A stretch of 64,000 nucleotides of DNA from Martinezella tropici (GCA_000799755.1 JUHI01000012.1:120109-184108); one strand, 5' to 3'; positions 8,213-16,738 are shown, counted from the stretch's first letter. Made by a program: numbers and translations. Notes: a model not told the origin generated them from the sequence alone.

Positions 8213-9244
8213 GTGGCCGTCCTTGCCGGCGAGACTTTGCCAGAGATCGGTGAGAAGCCGTGGCACCCGCCCGCGGACATGCGCCTCGGCGCAGCCTTCT
8301 TCGTCCGTGGCGACTTTCCCTGGCTCAGCCATTATTTCGGTTCACGGAAGCTGGCGTCGGTGTTGTCGCCCGGCATCGGTGGTATCGTTTCCTGGGGTGG
8401 TCGTGCGCCGGCCAAGATAGCGGCGCGGATTGCGCGGTTTCGCCAATTGCGTCATTGGCATCTGGAAGACGGTTTCCTGCGATCGATGGGGCTCGGCAAA
8501 TCCGGTGCCGTTCCTCTCTCGATTGTCATCGACGATCTCGGCTTGCCGGTCGATGCAATCAGGCCATCGCGTCTTGAGCGGTTGATTGAAAGTGCGGGCG
8601 AGGCGAGCGAGCACGGCCGCGCTATCCGCGAGCAGATCGTTCTCAACAAGCTTTCCAAATACAATCACCTTCCTCATCGCCCGCCGAACATCGGGCACAC
8701 GACAAAGCGCCGTATCCTGATGGTCGATCAGGTCGTTGGTGACGTCTCGGTTGGCAGGGCGCTCGGCTCCAAAGCCTCGTTTGAGACGATGCTTGCCGAT
8801 GGGCTGGCGAGCGGCGCGCAGTGTGTCATCCGCACCCATCCCGACGTCATGGCCGGACTTCGTAAGGGCTATCTTACGGATGGCGTTGCCAGGGGCGATG
8901 CGGTGCTGCTCGACGATGCCGTGTCTGTGGCCTCCATCCTCGACGTTGTCGACGAGGTCTGGACCGTCTCCAGCCAATTTGGTTTCGATGCGCTGCTGCG
9001 CGGCATTCCGGTTCGCTGCTATGCCGCACCCTTTTATGCCGGCTGGGGTGTTACCGAGGATCGTTTCGGCGTCTACACCAAGGCCGCACTCGCCGGCCGT
9101 CGAACGAAGCTGCGGACAGTCGATCAGATCGCCGCCGCCGCCTTTTCATTCTACCCGACCTATCGCGATCCCACCGATTGGCGGGAGATCGACGTCTTTC
9201 GGGCGATCGAGCTGATCGTCGCGCAGCAGAAGGCTGCTGCGTAG
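8213..9244 (+). CDS. KpsC-like capsular polysaccharide (Kdo transferase-type) protein, single domain
   Basis: 343 residues starting with GTG after the purine-rich GGGGGAAGAAG. It carries the capsule-synthesis motif HLEDGFLRSMGLG near residues 83-95, the central SKYNHLP and LMVDQVVGDVSV, the RTHPD motif, and the C-terminal FYAGWGVT. These define the Capsule_synth family (PF05159); KpsC proteins have two such domains and add the beta-Kdo linker to the capsule lipid anchor. Here only one domain is present and no other capsule gene is nearby. A glycosyltransferase role in surface polysaccharide is inferred; the acceptor is unknown. Confidence 0.75.
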   Translation: MAVLAGETLPEIGEKPWHPPADMRLGAAFFVRGDFPWLSHYFGSRKLASVLSPGIGGIVSWGGRAPAKIAARIARFRQLRHWHLEDGFLRSMGLGKSGAVPLSIVIDDLGLPVDAIRPSRLERLIESAGEASEHGRAIREQIVLNKLSKYNHLPHRPPNIGHTTKRRILMVDQVVGDVSVGRALGSKASFETMLADGLASGAQCVIRTHPDVMAGLRKGYLTDGVARGDAVLLDDAVSVASILDVVDEVWTVSSQFGFDALLRGIPVRCYAAPFYAGWGVTEDRFGVYTKAALAGRRTKLRTVDQIAAAAFSFYPTYRDPTDWREIDVFRAIELIVAQQKAAA

Positions 9245-9246
9245 AC

Positions 9247-10092
9247 CTACAACATATCCAACGGCTTCTTTCGCGACGGCGGCGGAAAGGCAGCATCTAG
9301 GACGGCCCAATCCTCGTCGGTCATGTCGATATCTATCGAGTCGCGGTTTTCCTCGACGCGCTGCGAGTTCGCGGATTTCGGAATTGCCATCACGCCGTCG
9401 CGCTCCAGCAGGAAGGCGAGAGCGATCTGCGCGGGTGTCGCCTGATAGGTCTTGGCGACGCGGATCAGCTCTGGGTGATGCAGGAGACGGCCTTGCTCGA
9501 TCGGCGAATAGGCCATGATCGGAATGCTGCGCTCCTGGCACCAGGGCAGCAGATCGTATTCGATGCCGCGCCGGGAGAGATTGTAGAGCACCTGATTGAC
9601 CGCGACATTGCCGCCATTCGGCACGGAAAGCAGCTCATCCATGTCATCGATATCGAAATTCGAGACGCCCCAGGCCTCGATCTTGCCTGCCGCCTTCAGG
9701 CCTTCGAAGGCTTCGACGGTCTCTTCCAGCGGGTAGTTGCCGCGCCAATGCAGCAGATAGAGATCGATGCGATCGGTGTGCAGGCGCCGCAGGCTGCGTT
9801 CACAGGCTTCGACCGCGCCTTTGCGGCTTGCATTGGCGGGATAGACCTTGCTGACGAGAAAAACCTCGTCACGCCGGCCCTCGATCGCCTTGCCGACAAG
9901 CTCCTCGGAGCCGCCATCGGCATACATTTCTGCTGTATCGATCAGCGTCATGCCGAGATCGAGCCCGGTCTTGATGCTGGCAATCTCGTCTCTGGCGGTC
10001 GCGGCATTCTCGCCCATGTTCCATGTGCCCTGACCGAGTGCGGGAACGGCGATACCCGAAGGAAGGGTGACTGTGGGGATGGGGTCGCGCAT
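9247..10092 (-). CDS. Aldo/keto reductase
   Basis: 281 residues. AKR fold motifs are in order: LGQGTWNMGE, DTAEMYADGGSEELVG (Asp and Tyr of the catalytic tetrad), VSKVYP (Lys), LLHWRG (His), and the NADPH-binding AIPKSANSQRVEEN near the C-terminus. The family reduces aldehydes and ketones with NADPH. ATG at 10092 has GAGGA upstream; the ORF could extend to 10146 but that part is atypical. It is convergent with the KpsC-like gene (two bases apart). The natural substrate is unknown. Confidence 0.88.
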   Translation of the reverse strand: MRDPIPTVTLPSGIAVPALGQGTWNMGENAATARDEIASIKTGLDLGMTLIDTAEMYADGGSEELVGKAIEGRRDEVFLVSKVYPANASRKGAVEACERSLRRLHTDRIDLYLLHWRGNYPLEETVEAFEGLKAAGKIEAWGVSNFDIDDMDELLSVPNGGNVAVNQVLYNLSRRGIEYDLLPWCQERSIPIMAYSPIEQGRLLHHPELIRVAKTYQATPAQIALAFLLERDGVMAIPKSANSQRVEENRDSIDIDMTDEDWAVLDAAFPPPSRKKPLDML

Positions 10093-10297
10093 GGTCAGTC
10101 CTCGCTGCAGGAAATCGAAGGATAGGGACATTGAACCGGATTTCAATCGGCGTCCGTCATGTCACGGTGACAATCACCCTATGGCTTTCGTATGGCCGGC
10201 GAACTAATGTCGCAGCGACGCGTATTGTCACATTCCGCACGCATGAACGAGAATTTGGATGCCGCCCTTTGTCGTGGCCGGTGTCCTAGGAGGCATT

Positions 10298-10891
10298 ATG
10301 GCGCTGGATACATTTCTGGCTCTCTTACTTTTCGCATTCACGACCTCGATCACACCGGGGCCGAACAACATGATGCTGTTTGCTTCGGGCGTGAACTTCG
10401 GCTTCCGGCGCACCATTCCGCACATGCTCGGCATCGGCGTCGGCTTCCTGTCACTGCTGCTCGGCGTCGGCCTCGGTCTGGGTGCCGTGCTGCATACGGT
10501 GCCGATGCTCTATACCGTGCTGAAATTTGCCGGCGGTGCCTATCTCGTCTGGATCGCCTGGAAGATCGGCACGTCGCGCAGCCTCAGCGAAAGCGAGGGC
10601 TCCGCGCAGCCGATGAGCTTCATGAGCGCTGCCGCATTCCAGTGGGTCAATCCGAAAGCCTGGGTCATGGCTGTAACCGCCATGGCGACCTATACCAATG
10701 AGCAGCTCTACCTCGTGACCGTGCTTCTCGTCGGGTTGGCATTTGCCGCTGTTAATCTGCCGAGCGTGTCAACCTGGGCGGGATTTGGCTCGGCGCTGCG
10801 CGATTGGCTCTCCGATCCGGTTCGGCTCAAATGGTTCAACATAACCATGGCCGTGCTGCTGGTGCTCAGTCTCTGGCCGATGTTAAAGTAG
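10298..10891 (+). CDS. LysE/RhtB-family amino acid exporter
   Basis: 197 residues, the normal family length, with about six hydrophobic segments. The N-terminal SITPGPNNMMLFASG is the LysE/RhtB signature; FQWVNPKAWVMA is the second conserved region. The start at 10298 is fixed by an excellent TAGGAGG site five bases upstream. LysE proteins export amino acids or related small molecules across the inner membrane. The nitrile hydratase operon begins 23 bases downstream on the same strand, so co-transcription is plausible, although no functional link is proven. Confidence 0.88.
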   Translation: MALDTFLALLLFAFTTSITPGPNNMMLFASGVNFGFRRTIPHMLGIGVGFLSLLLGVGLGLGAVLHTVPMLYTVLKFAGGAYLVWIAWKIGTSRSLSESEGSAQPMSFMSAAAFQWVNPKAWVMAVTAMATYTNEQLYLVTVLLVGLAFAAVNLPSVSTWAGFGSALRDWLSDPVRLKWFNITMAVLLVLSLWPMLK

Positions 10892-10914
10892 TCGGGACAA
10901 GACGGGAGACGGCT

Positions 10915-11553
10915 ATGTCCCACGAGCATACGCACGATGACGACGATCATCACCACCACGACAATCACTATTCCGACATGCAGGCGCGGGTGAAGGCGCT
11001 TGAGACGCTGCTGACGGAAAAGGGTTTGATCGACCCGGCGGCGATCGACCGTATCGTCGAGACCTATGAGACGAAGGTTGGGCCGCGCAACGGCGCGCAG
11101 GTGGTGGCGAAGGCGTGGAGCGATCCCGATTTTGCCGATTGGCTGCGGCGTGACGCGACGGCGGCGATCGCAAGCCTCGGCTTTACCGGCCGTCAGGGTG
11201 AGCATATGCGCGCTGTGTTCAACACGCCGGAAACGCATAACCTGATCGTCTGCACGCTTTGCTCCTGCTATCCTTGGGCCGTGCTCGGGCTGCCGCCGGT
11301 CTGGTACAAGGCGCCGGCCTATCGCTCGCGCGCGGTGATCGATCCGCGCGGCGTGCTCGCCGAATTCGGCCTGACGCTGCCGCGGGAGACGAAGATCCGC
11401 GTCTGGGATTCGACCGCCGAACTTCGCTATCTGGTGATCCCGGAGCGGCCGGCCGGCTCCGAAGGCATGGACGAGGTGGCACTGGCGGATCTTGTCAGTC
11501 GCGACGCCATGATCGGAACGGCAATCGCCAGAACGCCGGAGGCCGCACTATGA
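10915..11553 (+). CDS. nthA: Nitrile hydratase alpha subunit, cobalt type
   Basis: 212 residues. With the beta subunit it hydrates nitriles to amides. The metal site VCTLCSCYPW places Cys113, Cys116 and Cys118 around one metal; the Thr after the first Cys and Tyr after the third mark the cobalt type rather than the iron type (CSLCSCT). The N-terminus is unusual: residues 3-19 are a run of His and Asp (DDDDHHHHDNHYSD within it), which could bind metal. ATG at 10915 was chosen because the family begins before this segment. Its stop overlaps the nthB start by four bases. Confidence 0.93.
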   Translation: MSHEHTHDDDDHHHHDNHYSDMQARVKALETLLTEKGLIDPAAIDRIVETYETKVGPRNGAQVVAKAWSDPDFADWLRRDATAAIASLGFTGRQGEHMRAVFNTPETHNLIVCTLCSCYPWAVLGLPPVWYKAPAYRSRAVIDPRGVLAEFGLTLPRETKIRVWDSTAELRYLVIPERPAGSEGMDEVALADLVSRDAMIGTAIARTPEAAL

Positions 11554-12209
11554 ACGGCCCGCACGATCTCGGCGGCCAGATGGGCTTCGGCCCGGTCGCG
11601 CCGGAACCGAACGAACCCTATTTCCATGCCGAATGGGAAAAGCGCGCGCTCGGCATAACGCTTTCCTGCGGTGCCTTCGGTGCCTGGAATATCGATGAGA
11701 GCCGGCACGCCCGCGAAAACATTCCGCCGGCGAGCTATCTCGGCGCTAGCTACTACGAGATCTGGACTCGCGCCGTCGATACGTTGCTGGAGCGGCATGG
11801 CTTTGCCACGGCCAAGGAGCTGCGCACGGGTCACGCGATCGAACAGGGCAGAGCGCCGAAGCGCGTGTTGAAGGCTGACATGGTCGATGGCGTCCTGGCC
11901 AAGGGCGGACCTTGCGATCGGCCGGTCGATACCGCGCCGCTTTTCGTCGTGGGCGATCACGTGCGGACGAAGAATTTCAATCCGACGGGCCATACGAGAT
12001 TGCCGCGCTATGCCCGGGCCAAGGCGGGTGTCGTCGAGGCTGTGCAGGGCTCTTTCGTCTTCCCGGACGACAACGCCCATGGCCGCGGCGAAAATCCGCA
12101 ATGGGTCTATACGGTGGTCTTCGATGGCGGCGAGATCTGGGGCGAGGGTGCAGACCCCTCTCTGACGGTCTCGATCGATGCCTGGGAGAGCTATCTTGAG
12201 CGCGTGTGA
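11550..12209 (+). CDS. nthB: Nitrile hydratase beta subunit
   Basis: 219 residues. It starts MNGPHDLGGQMGFGPV, the canonical beta-subunit N-terminus, and contains the SYYEIWTRAVDTLL helix and the C-terminal SH3-like barrel with VRTKNFNPTGHTRLPRYARA, where conserved arginines contact the oxidised cysteines of the alpha subunit. ATG overlaps the nthA stop (ATGA), so the subunits are translationally coupled and made in equal amounts. Confidence 0.94.
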   Translation: MNGPHDLGGQMGFGPVAPEPNEPYFHAEWEKRALGITLSCGAFGAWNIDESRHARENIPPASYLGASYYEIWTRAVDTLLERHGFATAKELRTGHAIEQGRAPKRVLKADMVDGVLAKGGPCDRPVDTAPLFVVGDHVRTKNFNPTGHTRLPRYARAKAGVVEAVQGSFVFPDDNAHGRGENPQWVYTVVFDGGEIWGEGADPSLTVSIDAWESYLERV

Positions 12210-12567
12210 GGTCGGTTCACCTCTGGCGCAATCGCCTGGAATGCCGAAGTCAGCCGATGGCGAGCCGGTCTTTCCCGAACCCTGGGCAGCGGATGCTTTC
12301 GCGATGACGGTGCATCTGCACGAGAGGGGCCTGTTTGCCTGGAGCGAATGGGCGGAACGGCTGTCGGCAGAACTGCACAAGCCTGGCCGCGCGGTTGACG
12401 GCAGCGACTATTTCGATTGCTGGGTATCTGCTCTGTCAGGGCTGCTCGTCGCCAAGGGCATCGCCGACGCCGATGTGATCCTCGCGTTACAACAAAGCTG
12501 GCAACGTGCGGCTGAGGCAACACCGCACGGTAGGCCGATCGCGCTGGAGAATGATCCGCAGCGTTAA
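12196..12567 (+). CDS. Nitrile hydratase accessory protein (activator, beta-like)
   Basis: 123 residues from a TTG at 12196 that overlaps the end of nthB by 14 bases; an ATG at 12241 would give 108. The sequence has PVFPEPWAADAFAMTVHLHERGLFAWSEWAE, typical of the small activator encoded third in cobalt nitrile hydratase operons, which resembles the beta-subunit N-terminal part. In related systems it forms a complex with the alpha subunit and brings in cobalt by subunit swapping. The gene order alpha-beta-activator supports the call. Confidence 0.85.
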   Translation: MSACEVGSPLAQSPGMPKSADGEPVFPEPWAADAFAMTVHLHERGLFAWSEWAERLSAELHKPGRAVDGSDYFDCWVSALSGLLVAKGIADADVILALQQSWQRAAEATPHGRPIALENDPQR

Positions 12568-12585
12568 AGAACAGGCTCATTGGGG

Positions 12586-12642
12586 CCATCCTCGTCCTTC
12601 GAGGCTACGGTCTGCGACCTCCGCGCCTCAGGATGAGGATGG
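12586..12642. repeat. Rhizobial intergenic mosaic repeat (palindromic)
   Basis: CCATCCTCGTCCTTCGAGGC at the left and GCCTCAGGATGAGGATGG at the right form imperfect inverted arms around a 20-base centre. Elements of this CATCCTCNTCCT type are common between genes in rhizobia. It sits just after the nitrile hydratase operon and may act as a transcript end. Confidence 0.6.
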
Positions 12643-12692
12643 AGCCGGTGCCGCATTCGGCAAAGCCGATTCTATTCACACGGAAAGAGATT

Positions 12693-12744
12693 AGCCCTCA
12701 TGGTGAGGAGGCCCAAATGGGCCGTCTCGAACTACGAGGGCGGG
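12693..12744. repeat. Second rhizobial palindromic repeat
   Basis: CCCTCATGGTGAGGAGGCCC and GGGCCGTCTCGAACTACGAG are imperfect inverted arms with an AAAT loop. It is a different family from the element 50 bases upstream; the two are adjacent, as often in rhizobial mosaic elements. No coding sequence is seen in 12568-12790. Confidence 0.55.
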
Positions 12745-12790
12745 TGGCCTGTCCCCAATCTACATGTCCTATGCGCGGGTCCCGTCGGCG

Positions 12791-13594
12791 TCAGGAAGAG
12801 AACTGCTTGTAGCACTCGTCTGCCACTTGGCGCAGCATGTCGCGCGAGATTTCGCCGGTGACGGCATAGCCTAGATCGCCGTCGATCCAGTAAAAGGTTT
12901 CGACGGCGTTGTCGCTGGCGAAACGAAAACTGGTCGTGGTGTTGCCACTGTTACGCCCCACCAGCACTGTCAGGCGCTGGCCGCTCGCGTTTTCATACAT
13001 GAACAGGGCGCCGGGCGTGCCGTTGATCGGCAGCAGCCGGCCGCCGACGAGCTGGAAGCCCAGTCTCTGCAGGGTCGGCACCTTGAGGCCGGCGACATTC
13101 ATGCGTTTGCCGAGCCAGGTGGCGAGATGCGCTTCCTGATCCGCGCCGACTTCGACGGGATGGCGGACATCGCTGGCATAGACGATGAAGGCCGAATGCG
13201 CCTGCTGCGGCAGGGCTTCGATCGACGTCACCTGCAATTCGGGCTTGGCAAAAAGATCGGGGCCGAAGTGGCCGGCTGCAGCACCGGCGATGAAGAGCGC
13301 CAGCGAGGCGGCGAGCAGCGTCAGCGTGTGACTCCGTCGCGGCTGTATCGCCTTGGCAGAAGATGTGCGTCCGTTTTTCGAAACTAGATCGGCGTCGTGG
13401 TCTTTCGACACCGTGTAGGCAGAGAACATCGCGCGGATTTCGTCGTTCTGAGACTGCCATGTTACAATGGCGGCGGCATCCTCGGGATTTTCGGCGAGCC
13501 ATGCCTGCAATTCCGCCTGCCTTTCCGGCGGCAGGAGGCCATCGGCAAAGGCATGGAGGTCCGCGTCGGTCACGATCGGTTTGTTTTCGTTCAT
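12791..13594 (-). CDS. Transmembrane anti-sigma factor
   Basis: 267 residues. The N-terminal TDADLHAFADGLLPPERQAELQAWLAENPE is the anti-sigma domain seen beside rhizobial ECF sigma factors (COG5662-like); it lacks the zinc HxxxCxxC motif. One membrane helix spans about residues 90-108, and the periplasmic remainder holds a conserved FMYENASGQRLTVLVGRN region. It would sequester the sigma factor at the inner membrane. Its ATG overlaps the stop of the sigma gene by four bases, so the two are coupled. Confidence 0.87.
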   Translation of the reverse strand: MNENKPIVTDADLHAFADGLLPPERQAELQAWLAENPEDAAAIVTWQSQNDEIRAMFSAYTVSKDHDADLVSKNGRTSSAKAIQPRRSHTLTLLAASLALFIAGAAAGHFGPDLFAKPELQVTSIEALPQQAHSAFIVYASDVRHPVEVGADQEAHLATWLGKRMNVAGLKVPTLQRLGFQLVGGRLLPINGTPGALFMYENASGQRLTVLVGRNSGNTTTSFRFASDNAVETFYWIDGDLGYAVTGEISRDMLRQVADECYKQFSS

Positions 13595-14145
13595 CTTGGT
13601 CTCCGAAGCGTGACAACATTGTCTGCACTCAGCAGGCTGGTCATCTTCTGGCGGGCGCGCGACAGGCGCGACATCACGGTGCCGATCGGGATATCGAGCA
13701 TGTCCGCGACATCCTGATAGCTGTAGCCTTCGACGACAATGAGCATCAGCACCGCGCGCTGCTCTTCGCCGAGGCGGTTCAGGGCCGCCCCCAGACGAGA
13801 CCGCTGCAGCGGGTCATTGTTCTCCTCGGCTGCTGGCAGATGGCTGTTATCATCGATATCGACGAAACTGCGGCCGCCTTGCTGGCGCCGCCCGTTGCGG
13901 TAAAGATTGGTCATGATGGTCAGGACCCAACCGCGCAGGTTCAGCCCACGCCATTGGCTGCGCCGGATTAAAACCTTCTCGACACAATCCTGAAGCAGGT
14001 CCTCGCCATCGGCATCCGAGCGGGTGAGGCTGCGCGAATAACGCCGCAGCGAGGGGAGGAGCGCCAGCACCTCCGCCTCGAAGCTATCTGGCGCGGGGGA
14101 GGTTCCCGCCGCGCCCCTTTCGTTCTCATCAGGGCTTCGCGACAT
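13591..14145 (-). CDS. ECF RNA polymerase sigma factor
   Basis: 184 residues. Region 2 (RYSRSLTRSDADGEDLLQD ... RGWVLTIMTNLYRN) binds core polymerase and the -10 element; region 4 (LNRLGEEQRAVLMLIVVEGYSYQDVADML followed by IPIGTVMSRLSRARQKM) binds the -35 element. ATG at 14145 overlaps the end of the upstream secreted-protein gene by 17 bases and the stop overlaps the anti-sigma start by four. The three genes therefore form a tight operon, a layout that predicts autoregulation with the secreted protein as part of the regulon. Confidence 0.92.
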   Translation of the reverse strand: MSRSPDENERGAAGTSPAPDSFEAEVLALLPSLRRYSRSLTRSDADGEDLLQDCVEKVLIRRSQWRGLNLRGWVLTIMTNLYRNGRRQQGGRSFVDIDDNSHLPAAEENNDPLQRSRLGAALNRLGEEQRAVLMLIVVEGYSYQDVADMLDIPIGTVMSRLSRARQKMTSLLSADNVVTLRRPR

Positions 14146-14509
14146 CCCAGACGCCCTTGAAGCCGTCGCCGGCGACATCACCGGACTTTGCGTCCTTGAC
14201 GAAGAAGTAGAGCGGCATGCCGTCCTTTGCCCACTGTTTCATCCCGTCCTTGCGGGTAATGATCGAATATGCACCCTCGGCCTTGGCTTTGTCATCGGCC
14301 ATGAGCGGCGGCCAGGCTTTCGCACAATCGCCGTTGCAATTGGATTCGCCTGATTTGTCGTTCTTGAAGGTGTAGAGCGTCTTGCCGTTTTCACCAGCGA
14401 GCACCTTGCCCTTGGCGCTGTCGACCGTCTTGACGGGGGCTGCGGCGAAGGCGGCGGTGGCAAAGGCCGATGCCGCAGCGAGCGCGGCCAGGAAACTCAG
14501 GGTCTTCAT
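14129..14509 (-). CDS. Secreted protein with COG4315-type repeat (PF03640-like)
   Basis: 126 residues. A clear signal peptide (MKTLSFLAALAAASAFATA, cleavage near AFA-AAP) is followed by the motif GKTLYTFKNDKSGESNCNGD and CAKAWPPLMADD, the LYTF..D..G.S.C...CA..WPPL pattern of the secreted-repeat family of unknown function. The two Cys are probably a disulfide. GAGGAG precedes the ATG at 14509. It is the first gene of the ECF sigma operon, which suggests an envelope stress or redox role; no biochemical function is established for the family. Confidence 0.85.
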   Translation of the reverse strand: MKTLSFLAALAAASAFATAAFAAAPVKTVDSAKGKVLAGENGKTLYTFKNDKSGESNCNGDCAKAWPPLMADDKAKAEGAYSIITRKDGMKQWAKDGMPLYFFVKDAKSGDVAGDGFKGVWDVAKP

Positions 14510-14575
14510 GATGTCTCTCCTCGGGTGGGTGAACGATGGTCGTCCAGGCCTCGCATTCTGCGTTGCCGGACGTGA

Positions 14576-14601
14576 GACACGGTTGCCTCCGATTTTATTC
14601 C
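14576..14601 (-). promoter_or_regulatory. Candidate ECF-type promoter of the secreted protein/sigma/anti-sigma operon
   Basis: On the minus strand GGAATA (14601-14596, continuing AAAA) and CGTGTC (14581-14576) are 14 bases apart and lie about 70 bases upstream of the first ATG. The GGAA/CGT pair is the usual form of ECF promoters, which fits autoregulation, but the motif of this particular sigma group is not known from sequence alone. Confidence 0.35.
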
Positions 14602-14661
14602 CAGCTCGCCGGGTATTTTTTACTGCTTGCGTCCATTGGCCGAATCCTGCCATTTCGGCGC

Positions 14662-15789
14662 ATGCAATTCGCGCCGCAACAAGATGAAGCGCTCAAGGCC
14701 GTCGCCAACTGGCTGAAGGAGGGGCGCTCACCGTTGTTCCGCCTGTTCGGCTATGCCGGCACGGGCAAGACGACGCTTGCGCGGCATTTTGCCGAGCACG
14801 TGGATGGCGAGGTGCTGTTCGCAGCCTTTACCGGCAAGGCGGCGCAGGTGCTGCGCTCGCGCGGTGCTTCCAACGCCAAGACCATCCATTCGTTGATCTA
14901 TCGGCCGCGCGGCGAAGAGGCAGTCGAGGACGAGGAGACGGGCAAGACGTCGATCGCGCCGATGTTCACCATCAATCGCCAGAGCCCGGTCGCCAAGGCC
15001 GCGCTCATCATCGTCGACGAATGTTCGATGGTGGACGAGGCGCTCGGCAAGGATCTGATGAGTTTCGGCACGCCCATTCTGGTGCTCGGCGATCCCGGCC
15101 AGCTGCCGCCGGTTTCCGGCGGCGGCTTCTTCACGAATGAGGAGCCGGACTATCTGCTGACGGACATTCACCGTCAGGCCCGCGACAACCCGATCATCCA
15201 GCTTGCCATGCAGGTGCGCGAGGGCAAGGAGATCATGCATGGCGACTATGGCACCGCGCAGGTGATCTCGAAAAACGAGGTCACGCAGCCGCTGGTGATG
15301 GAGGCCGATCAGGTTCTGGTCGGCACTAACAGGACGCGGCGGCGCTACAATCAGCGCCTGCGCGAGCTCAAAGGTTTTACGGCCGAGTATCCGCAATCCG
15401 GCGACAAGCTGGTCTGCCTGCGCAACGATCCCGCCAAGGGACTGCTGAACGGTTCGCTCTGGCAGGTCATGACCTCTTCCAGGGAAACGACGAAGCCGGG
15501 GATCAATCTTCTCATCCGCCCGGAAGACGACGACATGGATCGCGGCGCGGCGAAGATCAAGCTGCTGAAGCAGGCATTCGAGGATGTCGAAGGCGAAATC
15601 CCGTGGTCGACCCGCAAGCGCTACGACGAGTTCGACTACGGCTATGCGCTGACTGTCCACAAGGCGCAGGGTTCGCAGTGGAACAATGTCGTGCTGTTCG
15701 ACGAGAGCTGGGCGTTTCGCGATACGCGCGAGCGTTGGCTCTATACGGCGATCACCCGCGCCGCCGAGACATTGACGATCGTTCGCTGA
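14662..15789 (+). CDS. RecD2-like ATP-dependent DNA helicase (UvrD_C_2 type)
   Basis: 375 residues, one SF1 helicase core. Walker A GYAGTGKTT is at residues 30-38, the DEAD-like motif II IIVDECSMVD near 126-135, LGDPGQLPPVSG is motif III, and the C-terminal YALTVHKAQGSQWNNV plus WLYTAITRAAE are motifs V and VI. It resembles the short RecD-like or phage Dda-like helicases annotated as ATP-dependent exodeoxyribonucleases but has no nuclease domain. ATG at 14662 starts right before FAPQQDEALKAV (the Q motif). It is divergent from the ECF operon. Confidence 0.85.
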   Translation: MQFAPQQDEALKAVANWLKEGRSPLFRLFGYAGTGKTTLARHFAEHVDGEVLFAAFTGKAAQVLRSRGASNAKTIHSLIYRPRGEEAVEDEETGKTSIAPMFTINRQSPVAKAALIIVDECSMVDEALGKDLMSFGTPILVLGDPGQLPPVSGGGFFTNEEPDYLLTDIHRQARDNPIIQLAMQVREGKEIMHGDYGTAQVISKNEVTQPLVMEADQVLVGTNRTRRRYNQRLRELKGFTAEYPQSGDKLVCLRNDPAKGLLNGSLWQVMTSSRETTKPGINLLIRPEDDDMDRGAAKIKLLKQAFEDVEGEIPWSTRKRYDEFDYGYALTVHKAQGSQWNNVVLFDESWAFRDTRERWLYTAITRAAETLTIVR

Positions 15790-15954
15790 CGCCTCGTTTT
15801 GAGCTAGCCCTAGAGATGTCGCGGCTTGGTGACATGGCTCTATGGCGCCCATCAAAGTTTTGCATGGGTTGATGTCGGAATCTCGTTGGTTTTGCTGGGC
15901 ATAATGGCATAGAACGGCTGCTATCGTTCGCTTTGAAAATCAGGGATTTCGATC

Positions 15955-16707
15955 ATGCCCGCCAAGCTTTCCGTGAACCTCAACGCCATCGCGATGCTGC
16001 GCAATCGGCGTGATCTTCCCTGGCCGAGCGTCACGGGCTTGGGACGCATCGCGCTCGCCGCCGGTGCCAGCGGTCTGACGGTTCATCCGCGCCCCGATCA
16101 GCGGCATGTCCGCTTTTCCGATCTGCCTGATATCCGCGCCTTGATCGATGATGAGTTTCCGGAGGCGGAATTCAATATCGAGGGCTATCCGAGCGACGAG
16201 TTCTTCGATCTCTGCGCTTCCGCTGAGCCGGAGCAGGTGACGCTGGTGCCCGACGACCCCACGCAGGCAACCTCGGATCACGGCTGGGATTTTCGTAGGA
16301 ATCGCGAACTGCTGGTCGAAGTCGTCGCCAAATACAAGAAGATCGGCTGCCGCGTGTCGCTGTTTGCCGATGGTGACGGCGATGCCGACGCGGCGAAGAT
16401 CGCCAGGGACGTCGGTGCCGACCGCATCGAGCTTTATACCGGCCCCTATGGCGGCTGCTATGACGATCCGCAGAAGGCTGCCGTCATTCTCGAAGCGCTC
16501 GGCAAAACAGCCGATGCAGCCTTCGCCAACGGCCTTGACGTCAATGCCGGCCACGACCTGACGGTCGCCAACCTGCCTGATCTCATCAAGCGCATTCCCA
16601 AGCTTGCCGAGACTTCGATCGGCCACGGGTTGACCGCCGATGCGCTGGAATACGGCATGGCCGAAACGGTGCGCCGCTTCCGCCGGGCTTGCGGTCAGGT
16701 GGTCTAA
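15955..16707 (+). CDS. pdxJ: Pyridoxine 5'-phosphate synthase PdxJ
   Basis: 250 residues, TIM barrel. It condenses 1-deoxyxylulose 5-phosphate and 3-amino-2-oxopropyl phosphate to pyridoxine 5'-phosphate. Conserved features include SVNLNAIAMLRNRR, LTVHPRPDQRH (catalytic His region), FNIEGYPS (catalytic Glu), VTLVPDDP and the C-terminal GLDVNAGHDLTVANL and SIGHGLTADAL. The stretch 15790-15954 before it holds no recognised feature. Confidence 0.95.
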   Translation: MPAKLSVNLNAIAMLRNRRDLPWPSVTGLGRIALAAGASGLTVHPRPDQRHVRFSDLPDIRALIDDEFPEAEFNIEGYPSDEFFDLCASAEPEQVTLVPDDPTQATSDHGWDFRRNRELLVEVVAKYKKIGCRVSLFADGDGDADAAKIARDVGADRIELYTGPYGGCYDDPQKAAVILEALGKTADAAFANGLDVNAGHDLTVANLPDLIKRIPKLAETSIGHGLTADALEYGMAETVRRFRRACGQVV

Positions 16708-16738
16708 TCAGCGGCTAAACACCAGGATTGCATATCCA

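Noticed and set aside
14728..15855. 375-codon ORF antisense to the RecD2-like helicase
   Set aside because: Mirror frame of a well-supported helicase gene; no ribosome site or recognisable motif.
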